Shown here one piece after another: positions 1 to 8,922 of a DNA stretch of 44,285 nt. A program made the position numbers and the translations under genes. Below the pieces are notes generated by a model. It made no database searches and was not told where the DNA came from. It saw only the letters and a list, made by a program, of their open reading frames with translations. Every line of letters begins with the position of its first letter. Position 1 is the first letter of the stretch. This DNA is from an uncultured bacterium. GTDB lineage: Bacteria > Verrucomicrobiota > Kiritimatiellia > UBA8416 > CAMZLY01. The stretch spans positions 1 through 44,285 of the forward strand of contig CAMZLY010000083.1 of assembly GCA_947311825.1 (NCBI GenBank), written 5' to 3'.

Positions 1-148
1 TGTTGCTGCAATAAATGAGGATCAGAAACAAACAGGTGGTTTTACCAAGGCATTACTAAAATCAATTGCACTACTAAAAGAACGCCGAGCAGCCCTTATA
101 ACCGCTGCCGTTACAGGGCAGATTAAACAGGAGGAGATGATTGCATGA
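1..148 (+). CDS. hsdS: Type I restriction-modification specificity subunit HsdS, C-terminal fragment (truncated by window start)
   Basis: Frame 2 reads ...LLKSIALLKERRAALITAAVTGQIKQEEMIA*, the typical HsdS C-terminal coiled-coil/tail; followed downstream by hsdR. Confidence 0.85.
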   Translation, partial: VAAINEDQKQTGGFTKALLKSIALLKERRAALITAAVTGQIKQEEMIA

Positions 149-1494
149 AATTGAAGAGGATTGCATTAGTAAATTTTAGAGGGTTTACAAAAATTGATAT
201 AGACTTCCACAATAATATAACCGTTATTGCAGGAGTCAATGGCAGTGGCAAATCCAGCATTCTCAAAGCTATTGCTGGGTTGGCCTCCTATCTTGTTCCA
301 GAAATATCACCTGCCAAGCGGAATGTGATTTCTTTCGATGATGATGATATTCAATACGGTGGACGTGCATTTAGTATAGACATGCAATTTAAGGGTGAAA
401 ATATTCAAACCTCCGCTCAGGTATTACGTTCTATACCTGATCCCCATAAAATTAAAGATTATCAGCAGGAGGTAGAAGATCTTCGAGCAAAGCGTCGTTT
501 TCTAAAAAAGGAATCAAAAGAAGATAATGATATTTTCGCACGTATTATAACCCTTGAACACATTTTGGGCGATAGTGAGGATGTTTTTATGCATCAGTCA
601 ATTCCAATTGAAGCCGCAACGGATAAGACCAAACCATCAGAATTGCTCGTTGTTCTTTATCCCACAAATCGCCATTTCACGAATCTTCCCACTCGCCTTG
701 CGGTTGTAAAAGCAACCACTACTTCAGATGCCTATGCAAATGCTTTACATGCAAAATCTATTTCGCTTAATGATTTTGCACATTGGTTTCGAGCCATAAA
801 GAATGGAAGCATAGGCAACGATGACTTCTGTAAAACTATTATTGAAATGCTTGAATCTACTATAGCCAACATGCTGCCTGGATTTCATAATCTAGATATA
901 GACACCACCCGCAAACCTCGTTTTACAATTGAAAAAGAGGGAAAACGATTAAGTTTAAATCAACTTTCAGACGGTGAACGCGGATTACTTGCTCTTGCTT
1001 TTGACCTGACTCGCCGACTAACAATTGCAAACCCAGAAAAAAAGAATCCTGTCCAAGAAGGCGAAGCCATTGTTTTAATTGATGAAACAGAATTACACCT
1101 GCATCCAAAGTGGCAACGTGAAGTGCTGAGGCGATTAACAACAACATTTAAGAACTGTCAGTTTATTGTGACAACTCATTCACCGCAAGTTATTGGAGAA
1201 GTTAAAGCCGGCAGCCTTAGACTCCTTTCAACAAATGAGAATAAGATTTTTGTTGAAACTCCCGGCATGGCCTACGGAACAGATTCAAACTGGATTCTTA
1301 ATGTCTTGATGGGTGGAAAAGATATGAATGCCGATGTTGAACAAGAATTAAATAACATTAATAAATGTATCTCCGAGAAAGAACTTGATACAGCAGAGAC
1401 TCTTATTCAGGCATTACGAGATAAAGTTGGCAATACGGTATCAATTCAGAAAGCATCTTCAATTATCGAAAGAATGAGGGTTCTAGGACGATGA
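145..1494 (+). CDS. ptuA: AAA/ABC-type ATPase, Septu PtuA-like
   Basis: Walker A GVNGSGKSS, signature LSDGERGLLALAFDL, Walker B IVLIDETELHLHP, H-loop TTHSPQ; next gene is a PtuB-like HNH protein. Confidence 0.8.
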   Translation: MKLKRIALVNFRGFTKIDIDFHNNITVIAGVNGSGKSSILKAIAGLASYLVPEISPAKRNVISFDDDDIQYGGRAFSIDMQFKGENIQTSAQVLRSIPDPHKIKDYQQEVEDLRAKRRFLKKESKEDNDIFARIITLEHILGDSEDVFMHQSIPIEAATDKTKPSELLVVLYPTNRHFTNLPTRLAVVKATTTSDAYANALHAKSISLNDFAHWFRAIKNGSIGNDDFCKTIIEMLESTIANMLPGFHNLDIDTTRKPRFTIEKEGKRLSLNQLSDGERGLLALAFDLTRRLTIANPEKKNPVQEGEAIVLIDETELHLHPKWQREVLRRLTTTFKNCQFIVTTHSPQVIGEVKAGSLRLLSTNENKIFVETPGMAYGTDSNWILNVLMGGKDMNADVEQELNNINKCISEKELDTAETLIQALRDKVGNTVSIQKASSIIERMRVLGR

Positions 1495-2195
1495 GAAGAA
1501 TTATAAAATGTGATAGTCCAGATTGCCTAACAACATTTATTGCTGCACAGCAGTCAATAGAACCCGATCCTATAAATCTTACTTATGATGATTTCCCGAG
1601 AAAAACTGAGCTACTAAATATTCTTACCGCAGAACAATACGGGTTATGTGGATATACTGGAGTTGCTGTTGATGATCGTGTGTCAAGGCTTAGACGTGAT
1701 GATTCAATTGTATATTCTAATCATATTGAACACATGAAGTCTCAGAATGCGTGCAGACAAGAACTTGTCGACAATGGTTTAAATTATGGAACAGATTTAG
1801 CTGACGACTTAAATTACTCAAATATGATCGCCGCACTTGAAATAAGAGGTGCTGAAAGTGAGCATTTTGGTGCAGTTATAAAGAAAAACCATACATTACC
1901 GGTTTTGCCGACTGCCGAAGGATGCGAGCAAAGGTTTAGTTTTCAAGAGCCCGATGGAAAAGTTATAGGACTTGATGCTGATGCCTGCGAAAGCATAAAA
2001 GTGCTACAGTTAAACCATGAAACACTAATTGGATGGCGAAAAGCCGCTATTGATGCGTTCCTTGATCCCGAAATAGTTAAAACAATTGAAGACTTTAAGG
2101 CAATTGTTGATACTATAGACACTCTAAAAGAAGATAAGCTAATAGAATTTTCATTTGTCATAAAAAATATAGCAAAACAGTATTTAAAATCATGA
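1491..2195 (+). CDS. ptuB: HNH-type nuclease, Septu/retron PtuB-like (TIGR02646-like)
   Basis: CGYTGV...NHIEHMKSQ...DLNYSNMIAAL plus C-terminal CEQRFSFQEPDGKV...IKVLQLNHETLIGWR pattern; overlaps the ptuA stop (ATGA). Confidence 0.75.
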   Translation: MRRIIKCDSPDCLTTFIAAQQSIEPDPINLTYDDFPRKTELLNILTAEQYGLCGYTGVAVDDRVSRLRRDDSIVYSNHIEHMKSQNACRQELVDNGLNYGTDLADDLNYSNMIAALEIRGAESEHFGAVIKKNHTLPVLPTAEGCEQRFSFQEPDGKVIGLDADACESIKVLQLNHETLIGWRKAAIDAFLDPEIVKTIEDFKAIVDTIDTLKEDKLIEFSFVIKNIAKQYLKS

Positions 2196-3073
2196 AACAG
2201 CCATTGAGTCCATTAAGGTATCCGGGCGGGAAGGCCGCGATTGCGCCATTTCTCGAAGATGTTATTGATCTGAATAATTTGCGTGGATGCAGCTATTTTG
2301 AGCCTTATGCCGGAGGTGCGGGGGCGGCACTGACTCTTTTGAAAAACGGTGTTATATCTGAAATACATATCAATGATGCCGACATCCGTATTTATTCGTT
2401 TTGGAAAAATGTATTAACGGAGAAGGATCGTTTTGTGGATAATATCTTTTCAATCCCGTTAACATTGGATGAATGGGGACGACAGAAGAAAATATGCGAC
2501 AACCCGGAAAATCATTCCGGATTTAAAATCGGATTTGCCGCATTTTATATGAACCGTTGTAATCGCTCCGGCATATTGCAGGGTGCAGGGCCGATTGGCG
2601 GGAAACAGCAAAAAGGAAACTGGAAACTGGATGTGCGTTTTAATCGTGAAAAACTTGCTGAGCGCATTATAACAATAGCGATGATGAAAAATTACATAAA
2701 TGTTTACAATGAAGATGCCATAAAGTTTCTTAAACAACAGCTTCCGAAAGGAAGAGGTCGCTCCGGGGCTTTTGCCTACCTTGATCCGCCCTATGTAAAC
2801 AAAGCCGACAAGCTTTATATGAACATTTACAACGAAAAGGATCATAGAGCAATCGCCCGATACCTCTTGCAGCAGAAAAAACTTCACTGGGTGCTTTCAT
2901 ACGATGACACCCCGCTGATTCAAGAAATATACAATGGACAGAAGATATGTAGACAATCTTTACGGTATTCTCTACAATCCAAGAGGATTGCTAAAGAATT
3001 AATAATTTCATCGGCGAAGGTAACACTTCCAAGCCAGTATTTTGAAAAGAAAAGAAAAGAGGCTGCAGCATGA
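2192..3073 (+). CDS. DNA adenine methyltransferase, D12 class (Dam-like)
   Basis: LRYPGGKAAIAPFL, FEPYAGGAGAAL, catalytic DPPY (AYLDPPYVNKA). Confidence 0.93.
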   Translation: MKQPLSPLRYPGGKAAIAPFLEDVIDLNNLRGCSYFEPYAGGAGAALTLLKNGVISEIHINDADIRIYSFWKNVLTEKDRFVDNIFSIPLTLDEWGRQKKICDNPENHSGFKIGFAAFYMNRCNRSGILQGAGPIGGKQQKGNWKLDVRFNREKLAERIITIAMMKNYINVYNEDAIKFLKQQLPKGRGRSGAFAYLDPPYVNKADKLYMNIYNEKDHRAIARYLLQQKKLHWVLSYDDTPLIQEIYNGQKICRQSLRYSLQSKRIAKELIISSAKVTLPSQYFEKKRKEAAA

Positions 3074-4167
3074 ATAAAGAAATAAGATCAATAGAAGTCA
3101 AAGAGCTTGATTTTGACCGCAAAAACCCGCGACTGATTGAATATGGAATCAAGTCAAATGCCACAGATGAAGACTTACTGAAAGTTTTATGGGAAACCAT
3201 GGATGTAATGGAAATTGTCCAATCCATTGCCGCAAGTGGATTTTTTCCGCATGAAGCTCTGATTATTGCGGAAGAAGCCGGAAAAAACATTGTGATAGAA
3301 GGCAACCGCAGATTGGCGGCATTGCGTGTTCTGCTTGATCCTGCAATAGCCGAAAATAATGGATGGACGGTTCCCGCTATAGATGAAGCAATCAAAATGC
3401 AGATAGAATCAGTTCCCTGTATCGTCTCAAGTCGGGATAATGCCTGGCGATATCTTGGATTCAAACATGTAAACGGTCCGGCAAAGTGGTCGAGTTATGC
3501 CAAAGCCGCATATATTGCCAAGGTGCATCATGAATCGGGCATTCCGTTAGCGCAAATTTCAGAGCAGATTGGTGACCGTCACAGAACAGTGCAAAAGCTG
3601 TATCGCGGCTTGATGGTTCTGGAACAGGCGGAACAAAGCGGTGTATATGATAGAGATGACCGCTGGAATACACGATTAGCTTTTTCACACCTTTACACGG
3701 GATTGGATCGCGACGGCATAAAGAATTTCATCAATGTCAGCCCTTTGGACGAAGAGGCGAAAAAGCCTGTACCTGAAGATAAACTTGAAGAGTTAGGCGA
3801 GCTGTGCAAATGGCTTTATGGAAGCAGAAGTGAAAAAGAACCACCGGTTATAAAAAGTCAGAATCCCGACCTGAAGCACCTAGATAAAGTAATAGCAAGC
3901 CGAGAAGCGATTTCCACTCTCAGGGCTACACATGATCTCACAGTTGCCTATGAACTAAGCCGCCCTTCAGGTACAGTTTTTGAGGAATCTCTGCTGGAGG
4001 CGAAACGAGGTCTGCAAAAGGCACATAAACATATGTCAACCGGATTCAACAATTCAACTGATCTATTAAAAATTGCGGGAAGTGTAGCCAACCTTGCCGA
4101 TGATCTCTACGAGCAGATGGAACGCAAGATGGATAAACAGAAAAATCGTATTAGCGAGGACAGCTGA
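3070..4167 (+). CDS. ParB/Srx-like nuclease-fold domain protein
   Basis: N-terminal IEVKELDFDRKNPRL...VIEGNRRLAALRVLLDP resembles the ParB box (GxRRLxA); HTH-like ISEQIGDRHRTVQKLYRG. Confidence 0.75.
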   Translation: MNKEIRSIEVKELDFDRKNPRLIEYGIKSNATDEDLLKVLWETMDVMEIVQSIAASGFFPHEALIIAEEAGKNIVIEGNRRLAALRVLLDPAIAENNGWTVPAIDEAIKMQIESVPCIVSSRDNAWRYLGFKHVNGPAKWSSYAKAAYIAKVHHESGIPLAQISEQIGDRHRTVQKLYRGLMVLEQAEQSGVYDRDDRWNTRLAFSHLYTGLDRDGIKNFINVSPLDEEAKKPVPEDKLEELGELCKWLYGSRSEKEPPVIKSQNPDLKHLDKVIASREAISTLRATHDLTVAYELSRPSGTVFEESLLEAKRGLQKAHKHMSTGFNNSTDLLKIAGSVANLADDLYEQMERKMDKQKNRISEDS

Positions 4168-4169
4168 AT

Positions 4170-5102
4170 ATGTTTCGTCTGCCTGATAACCTACCAACAG
4201 AAAATTCATCTATTTCCGAGCTTGCCGATTTTATTGAAATTCTGGCTCTAAAAACCGGTGCTGCCTCACAACGGGAAATCGAACAGTATTTGTCCCAGCC
4301 AAGTGACAATGATTACAATATAGGCTGTGAAGACAGCGATGTAGAGATTGAGGGTATACTTGACGAGGCACTGAACGAAATAGATACAAGAAAAAAGTCA
4401 TGCGGAAATGATTGTGCTTATCCTTTTAATTTGCAAAATTCAGCAGGAACCGTATGCCGACTGAGTTATGACGAAACCAATCCGCAAAATATCGCATATA
4501 TCTATTTATTGCTTTCGACTAGATTCAACATGTCTGATAATCGCAAGCATGCAGAAATTGACGGCAGTCTTCTGCTTGAAGAACTTTCAGCAGAAGCCCT
4601 CAAAACATATTTAGGCGCTGAACGTGCCGAGTCGCTAGTTTTCGGAACAGCAACATCCGGAGGATTTAAAGAGAAGATAAATGACCTTTGCGGTAAAATT
4701 GGGGAGGGTGCCGGTTATGGCTGTCCTGATGGGGCTGTCAGACATACTCAGGACGGCAAGTTGGATGCCGTTGGTTGGATACCGTTCTCTGATGCCAATC
4801 CGGGGAAACTGATTGTATTTGGCCAATGTAAGACAGGCACAAGTTGGCATGATTCTGTCGCACAATTGCAACCAAGTAACTTTATTAAAAAATTTATGAG
4901 CGGATCACTGCACCTTGATCCCGTAAGAGCATTTTTTGTATCTGAGGCTATTAACCCAACAAAAAGAAACGGTTTAAGCATTGATGCCGGTATATTATTT
5001 GACCGCTGTCGAATTGTTGATTTCTGCGGAGAATTTTCGCCTGAATTAGTTGATAAATTAAAGAGTTGGGTGCATGCGGCAAAAGAAACTATAAATATTT
5101 AG
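4170..5102 (+). CDS. Uncharacterised protein, candidate PD-(D/E)xK-family nuclease
   Basis: KLDAVGWIPF...GKLIVFGQCKTG fits a D-Xn-QxK restriction-nuclease core; operon context. Confidence 0.5.
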   Translation: MFRLPDNLPTENSSISELADFIEILALKTGAASQREIEQYLSQPSDNDYNIGCEDSDVEIEGILDEALNEIDTRKKSCGNDCAYPFNLQNSAGTVCRLSYDETNPQNIAYIYLLLSTRFNMSDNRKHAEIDGSLLLEELSAEALKTYLGAERAESLVFGTATSGGFKEKINDLCGKIGEGAGYGCPDGAVRHTQDGKLDAVGWIPFSDANPGKLIVFGQCKTGTSWHDSVAQLQPSNFIKKFMSGSLHLDPVRAFFVSEAINPTKRNGLSIDAGILFDRCRIVDFCGEFSPELVDKLKSWVHAAKETINI

Positions 5103-5109
5103 AATCACA

Positions 5110-8100
5110 ATGAAACAGACCACAGAAAAAGCTTTTGAAGGTGCGATAGAAGAAGTATTGCTGGCTAATGGATATGAGCAGCATAGCTCAAGTGATTTTG
5201 ACCGTGAACTTGCTATATTTCCTGAGGTCGCTTTAGACTTTATCAGAGAAACCCAGCCGGAAGTATGGAGTAAACTGGAAGCTTTGCATGGCGACAAGAC
5301 TGGCGAGCGGGTTATTGCGGCTCTATGCAGATGGCTGGATTCACATGGTATATTGGCAACGTTACGGCATGGATTCAAGTGCTACGGTAAAACATTGCGG
5401 ATTGCTTTTTTCAAGCCGGCACATGGTCTGAATCCGGCCCTGAAAACCCGCTATGCTGCAAATACAATGGGATTAACCAGACAGCTGCATTTCAGTCCCA
5501 AGAATGAAAAATCACTTGATGTTACTTTAAGCGTGAATGGCATACCTGTGGTTACAATGGAACTGAAAAATCCACTCAGCGGGCAGACTGCAGCCAATGC
5601 CATTCATCAGTATCGTAATGATAGAGACCACCGGGAAAAGATATTCTCATTTAAGAAACGTACGCTTGTCCATTTTGCTGTGGATACCGAAGAGGTTCAC
5701 ATGACTACACGTCTGGCAGGCAGTGCCACGCATTTTCTGCCTTTTAATAAAGGGCGAGATGGTGGTGCAGGAAATCCTTCTGATCCCCATGGCCGCAACT
5801 ATCGCACCGCATACCTGTGGGAAGAGGTCTTGCAGCGCGACAGTCTATTGGATCTTTTAGCACGGTTCCTGCATGTACAGATTGAAGAGAGACGCACTGA
5901 TAACGGGCGAAAGGTAAAGAAGGAAACCATGATCTTTCCTCGTTATCACCAGCTACAAGCTGTTCGCTCTTTAGTGATGACGGCGGCAAAGGAGGGACCG
6001 GGGCATAATTATCTTATTGAACATTCGGCGGGAAGCGGAAAAAGTAATACCATTGGCTGGCTGGCTCATCGTCTTTCCAGCCTACATAATGTGAACGATG
6101 AGCGTGTTTTTGACAGCGTTATCGTTGTAACCGACCGTATTGTTCTTGATCAGCAGTTACAAAACACTATTTATCAGTTTGACCACCGTCAAGGTGTAGT
6201 ATTGAAGATTGATGAGGATTCCAGACAATTGGCTGAAGCATTGAAAAATGCTGTACCTATAATTATTACCACACTTCAAAAATTTCCATTTGTATCTCAG
6301 CAACTGTTAAAAATGTCCGAAGAAAGTGGCGAAGAAAGAACCCACCTGCCAACTCGTAAATGTGCTGTCATTGTAGATGAAGCCCATAGTTCACAATCCG
6401 GAGAAACCGCCACAGAACTAAAAGGGGTCCTAGGGGGAGAAGAGTTACGCAAGAAAGCAAAGAAAATTGCACAGGAAGAAGGCGAATCAAACCTTGAGAA
6501 AATGTATCGCAGCATGGCCAAGCGGGAACAGCAACCTAATCTATGCTTTTTTGCATTTACAGCCACACCGAAACATAAAACCCTTAAACTGTTTGGCCGT
6601 AATGGAAAATCATTTGATAAATATACAATGCGGCAGGCTATTGAAGAGCGGTTTATTGAAGATGTTTTGCAAAATTATGTCACATATAAAACTTATTACA
6701 AACTTCTAAAAGCATGTGAAGACGACCCCAATGTTGAGCGCAAGAAAGCCGCAAAAGCACTTAGTCGATATATGCGTCTGCATCCATATAATATTTCTCA
6801 GAAAACTTCTATTATGGTTGAGCATTTTCAAAACTTCACCCGCCATAAGATCGGGGGGCATGCAAAAGCGATGGTAGTTACCGGGTCACGACTGGAAGCT
6901 GTTCGTTATAAACAGGCTTTCGACAAGCTCATAGCAAAAAAAGGTTATCCAATAAAGAGTTTGGTTGCTTTTTCCGGTAGTGTTGTCGATGATAAGATTC
7001 CGGGAAAAACCTATACAGAAACAGAAATGAACAACGGCATACGGGAAAAAGATTTGCCTGACGAGTTTGCGACAATAGATTATCAGGTTTTGCTTGTAGC
7101 AGAAAAATACCAAACCGGTTTTGACCAACCTTTACTGCACACTATGTATGTGGATAAGCGTCTGGCAGGCATTCAGGCTGTGCAGACACTGTCAAGACTT
7201 AACCGTACCCACCCTCTTAAAGATGGAACTTTTGTTCTGGATTTTGTGAATAATCCGGATGAAATTCAAGAGGCATTCAAAGTATATTACGATGGTGCAA
7301 CCATGGGGGAAGATGTTGAGCCGGAACGCCTTTATGATATTAAAGCTGAATTGGATGAGTCCGGCATATATCTACAGGAGGAAATAAATGAATTCTGCAT
7401 GGTGTTTTTCGCACCTAAACAGCGTCAAAGTGCCTCCGACCACAAGACCATGAATGCTATATTAGACAAAGCCGCTAATCGCTTTAAGCTGTTACAGGAT
7501 GCCGAAGAAGATGAAGCAGAATTATGGCGAGGCAAACTATACGCATTTCGCAATCTTTATGGATTTCTCAGTCAGGTTATACCATATCAAGATAGCGACT
7601 TGGAAAAGCTTTATACGTATCTGAAACATTTGTCACTCAAATTGCCAAAGCGTAAATCCGGACCGGGGTATCAGTTTGATGATGAAGTTCAACTTGAATA
7701 TTACCGCCTACAGAAAATCAGCGAAGGATCAATTAGCCTGAATGATGGACTTGCAAAGCCTCTTGATGGACCAAAAGAGGTTGGTAGCGGTGCCGTTAGA
7801 GAAGATAATGTGCAACTCTCCAAATTAATAGATATCATTAACGAGCGATTTGGCGAAGAACTCAATGAGGCTGATCAGCTTTTCTTTGATCAGATGACAG
7901 AGACTGCAAGTCGCATGGATGCACTTAAACAGGCGGCTGAGAATAATCCTATCGGGAAATTTCAACTCGTTTTCAAACAGATACTTGAATCCCTATTCAT
8001 TGAACGCATGGACATGAACGAAGACCTATTTGCACGCTATATGAATGACCCTGAATTTCAAGAAGTGGTAGCCGGCTGGCTAGGACAGCAAGTTTACTCA

Positions 8101-8130
8101 AAAATCCCTAAACAAGTTTCATACCCATAA
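5110..8130 (+). CDS. hsdR: Type I restriction enzyme R subunit HsdR
   Basis: 1006 aa; nuclease core SLDVTLSVNGIPVVTMELKN, Walker A HSAGSGKSNTI, DEAH box VIVDEAHSSQ, FTATP, QTLSRLNR. Confidence 0.95.
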   Translation: MKQTTEKAFEGAIEEVLLANGYEQHSSSDFDRELAIFPEVALDFIRETQPEVWSKLEALHGDKTGERVIAALCRWLDSHGILATLRHGFKCYGKTLRIAFFKPAHGLNPALKTRYAANTMGLTRQLHFSPKNEKSLDVTLSVNGIPVVTMELKNPLSGQTAANAIHQYRNDRDHREKIFSFKKRTLVHFAVDTEEVHMTTRLAGSATHFLPFNKGRDGGAGNPSDPHGRNYRTAYLWEEVLQRDSLLDLLARFLHVQIEERRTDNGRKVKKETMIFPRYHQLQAVRSLVMTAAKEGPGHNYLIEHSAGSGKSNTIGWLAHRLSSLHNVNDERVFDSVIVVTDRIVLDQQLQNTIYQFDHRQGVVLKIDEDSRQLAEALKNAVPIIITTLQKFPFVSQQLLKMSEESGEERTHLPTRKCAVIVDEAHSSQSGETATELKGVLGGEELRKKAKKIAQEEGESNLEKMYRSMAKREQQPNLCFFAFTATPKHKTLKLFGRNGKSFDKYTMRQAIEERFIEDVLQNYVTYKTYYKLLKACEDDPNVERKKAAKALSRYMRLHPYNISQKTSIMVEHFQNFTRHKIGGHAKAMVVTGSRLEAVRYKQAFDKLIAKKGYPIKSLVAFSGSVVDDKIPGKTYTETEMNNGIREKDLPDEFATIDYQVLLVAEKYQTGFDQPLLHTMYVDKRLAGIQAVQTLSRLNRTHPLKDGTFVLDFVNNPDEIQEAFKVYYDGATMGEDVEPERLYDIKAELDESGIYLQEEINEFCMVFFAPKQRQSASDHKTMNAILDKAANRFKLLQDAEEDEAELWRGKLYAFRNLYGFLSQVIPYQDSDLEKLYTYLKHLSLKLPKRKSGPGYQFDDEVQLEYYRLQKISEGSISLNDGLAKPLDGPKEVGSGAVREDNVQLSKLIDIINERFGEELNEADQLFFDQMTETASRMDALKQAAENNPIGKFQLVFKQILESLFIERMDMNEDLFARYMNDPEFQEVVAGWLGQQVYSKIPKQVSYP

Positions 8131-8152
8131 ATATATTAAAATTAACAGCAAA

Positions 8153-8833
8153 ATGAATTCCAACATCATATTCATAACCGGCATAGGCACTGACGTAGGC
8201 AAAACATTCGTTGCCGGACTATTTGCACGCTATCTGCACAAACAGGGACACTCCGTTATTACTCAGAAAATCGCACAAACCGGTTGTGTTGATCTATCGG
8301 AAGATATTACAACACATCGTGACTTAATGGGAATCGAACTCACGGCGGAAGATAAAATCGGTCTTACCTGCCCTTATATTTTCGAGCCTCCTATGTCACC
8401 GCATCTTGCGGCAAAACTAGCGGCAACGGAAATAGAAATCTCAAAAATAAATGCGGCAACGGATGAACTGGCAAAAAAATATGATTTCGTAATCGTCGAA
8501 GGTGTTGGCGGGCTATATGTACCATTAAATGACAACACAACAGTTATTGACTTCATTACAGAACGGGATTACCCCGTCATACTTGTCAGTTCAGCGACTC
8601 TAGGCAGCATCAATCATACCCTCATGTCCATAGAACTCTTAAAGCAAAACAATATCAACCTGCTGGGCATCGCCTACAATCTGCATAACGCCACTAATCC
8701 AATTATCACCGAAGATTCCAGAAACATATTCAAAAACGCCCTAAAAACCCATAACTACCCACCTGTTATTATAGATATTCCAGCGGTTAAGACGGATACA
8801 GTACCGGACATAGATTTTTCAGAAATATATTAA
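8153..8833 (+). CDS. bioD: Dethiobiotin synthase
   Basis: ITGIGTDVGKTFVAGLFARYL and VEGVGGLYVPL motifs. Confidence 0.93.
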   Translation: MNSNIIFITGIGTDVGKTFVAGLFARYLHKQGHSVITQKIAQTGCVDLSEDITTHRDLMGIELTAEDKIGLTCPYIFEPPMSPHLAAKLAATEIEISKINAATDELAKKYDFVIVEGVGGLYVPLNDNTTVIDFITERDYPVILVSSATLGSINHTLMSIELLKQNNINLLGIAYNLHNATNPIITEDSRNIFKNALKTHNYPPVIIDIPAVKTDTVPDIDFSEIY

Positions 8834-8846
8834 AAAAATCTTTTAC

Positions 8847-8911
8847 AATTCGTGCATTCGTGGCAAAACTGAGCAACACACATTCGTAATAAATTCGTGC
8901 ATTCGTGGCAA
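8847..8911. repeat. Two direct copies of aattcgtgcattcgtggcaa
   Basis: Identical 20-mers at 8847-8866 and 8892-8911. Confidence 0.9.
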
Positions 8912-8922
8912 GAAACAAGCAA

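Noticed and set aside
145-2195. Retron (Ec78-type) using PtuA/PtuB as effectors
   Set aside because: No reverse transcriptase or msr/msd-like region visible; hsdS immediately precedes ptuA.
3070-4167. Chromosome-partitioning ParB (origin marker)
   Set aside because: No ParA partner and no visible parS cluster; context is a defence operon, so the ParB-like fold is probably repurposed.
8870-8910. Sigma-54 promoter in tggcaaaactgagc
   Set aside because: GG to GC spacing is 9 rather than 10 and it lies in a repeat, not upstream of a gene start.
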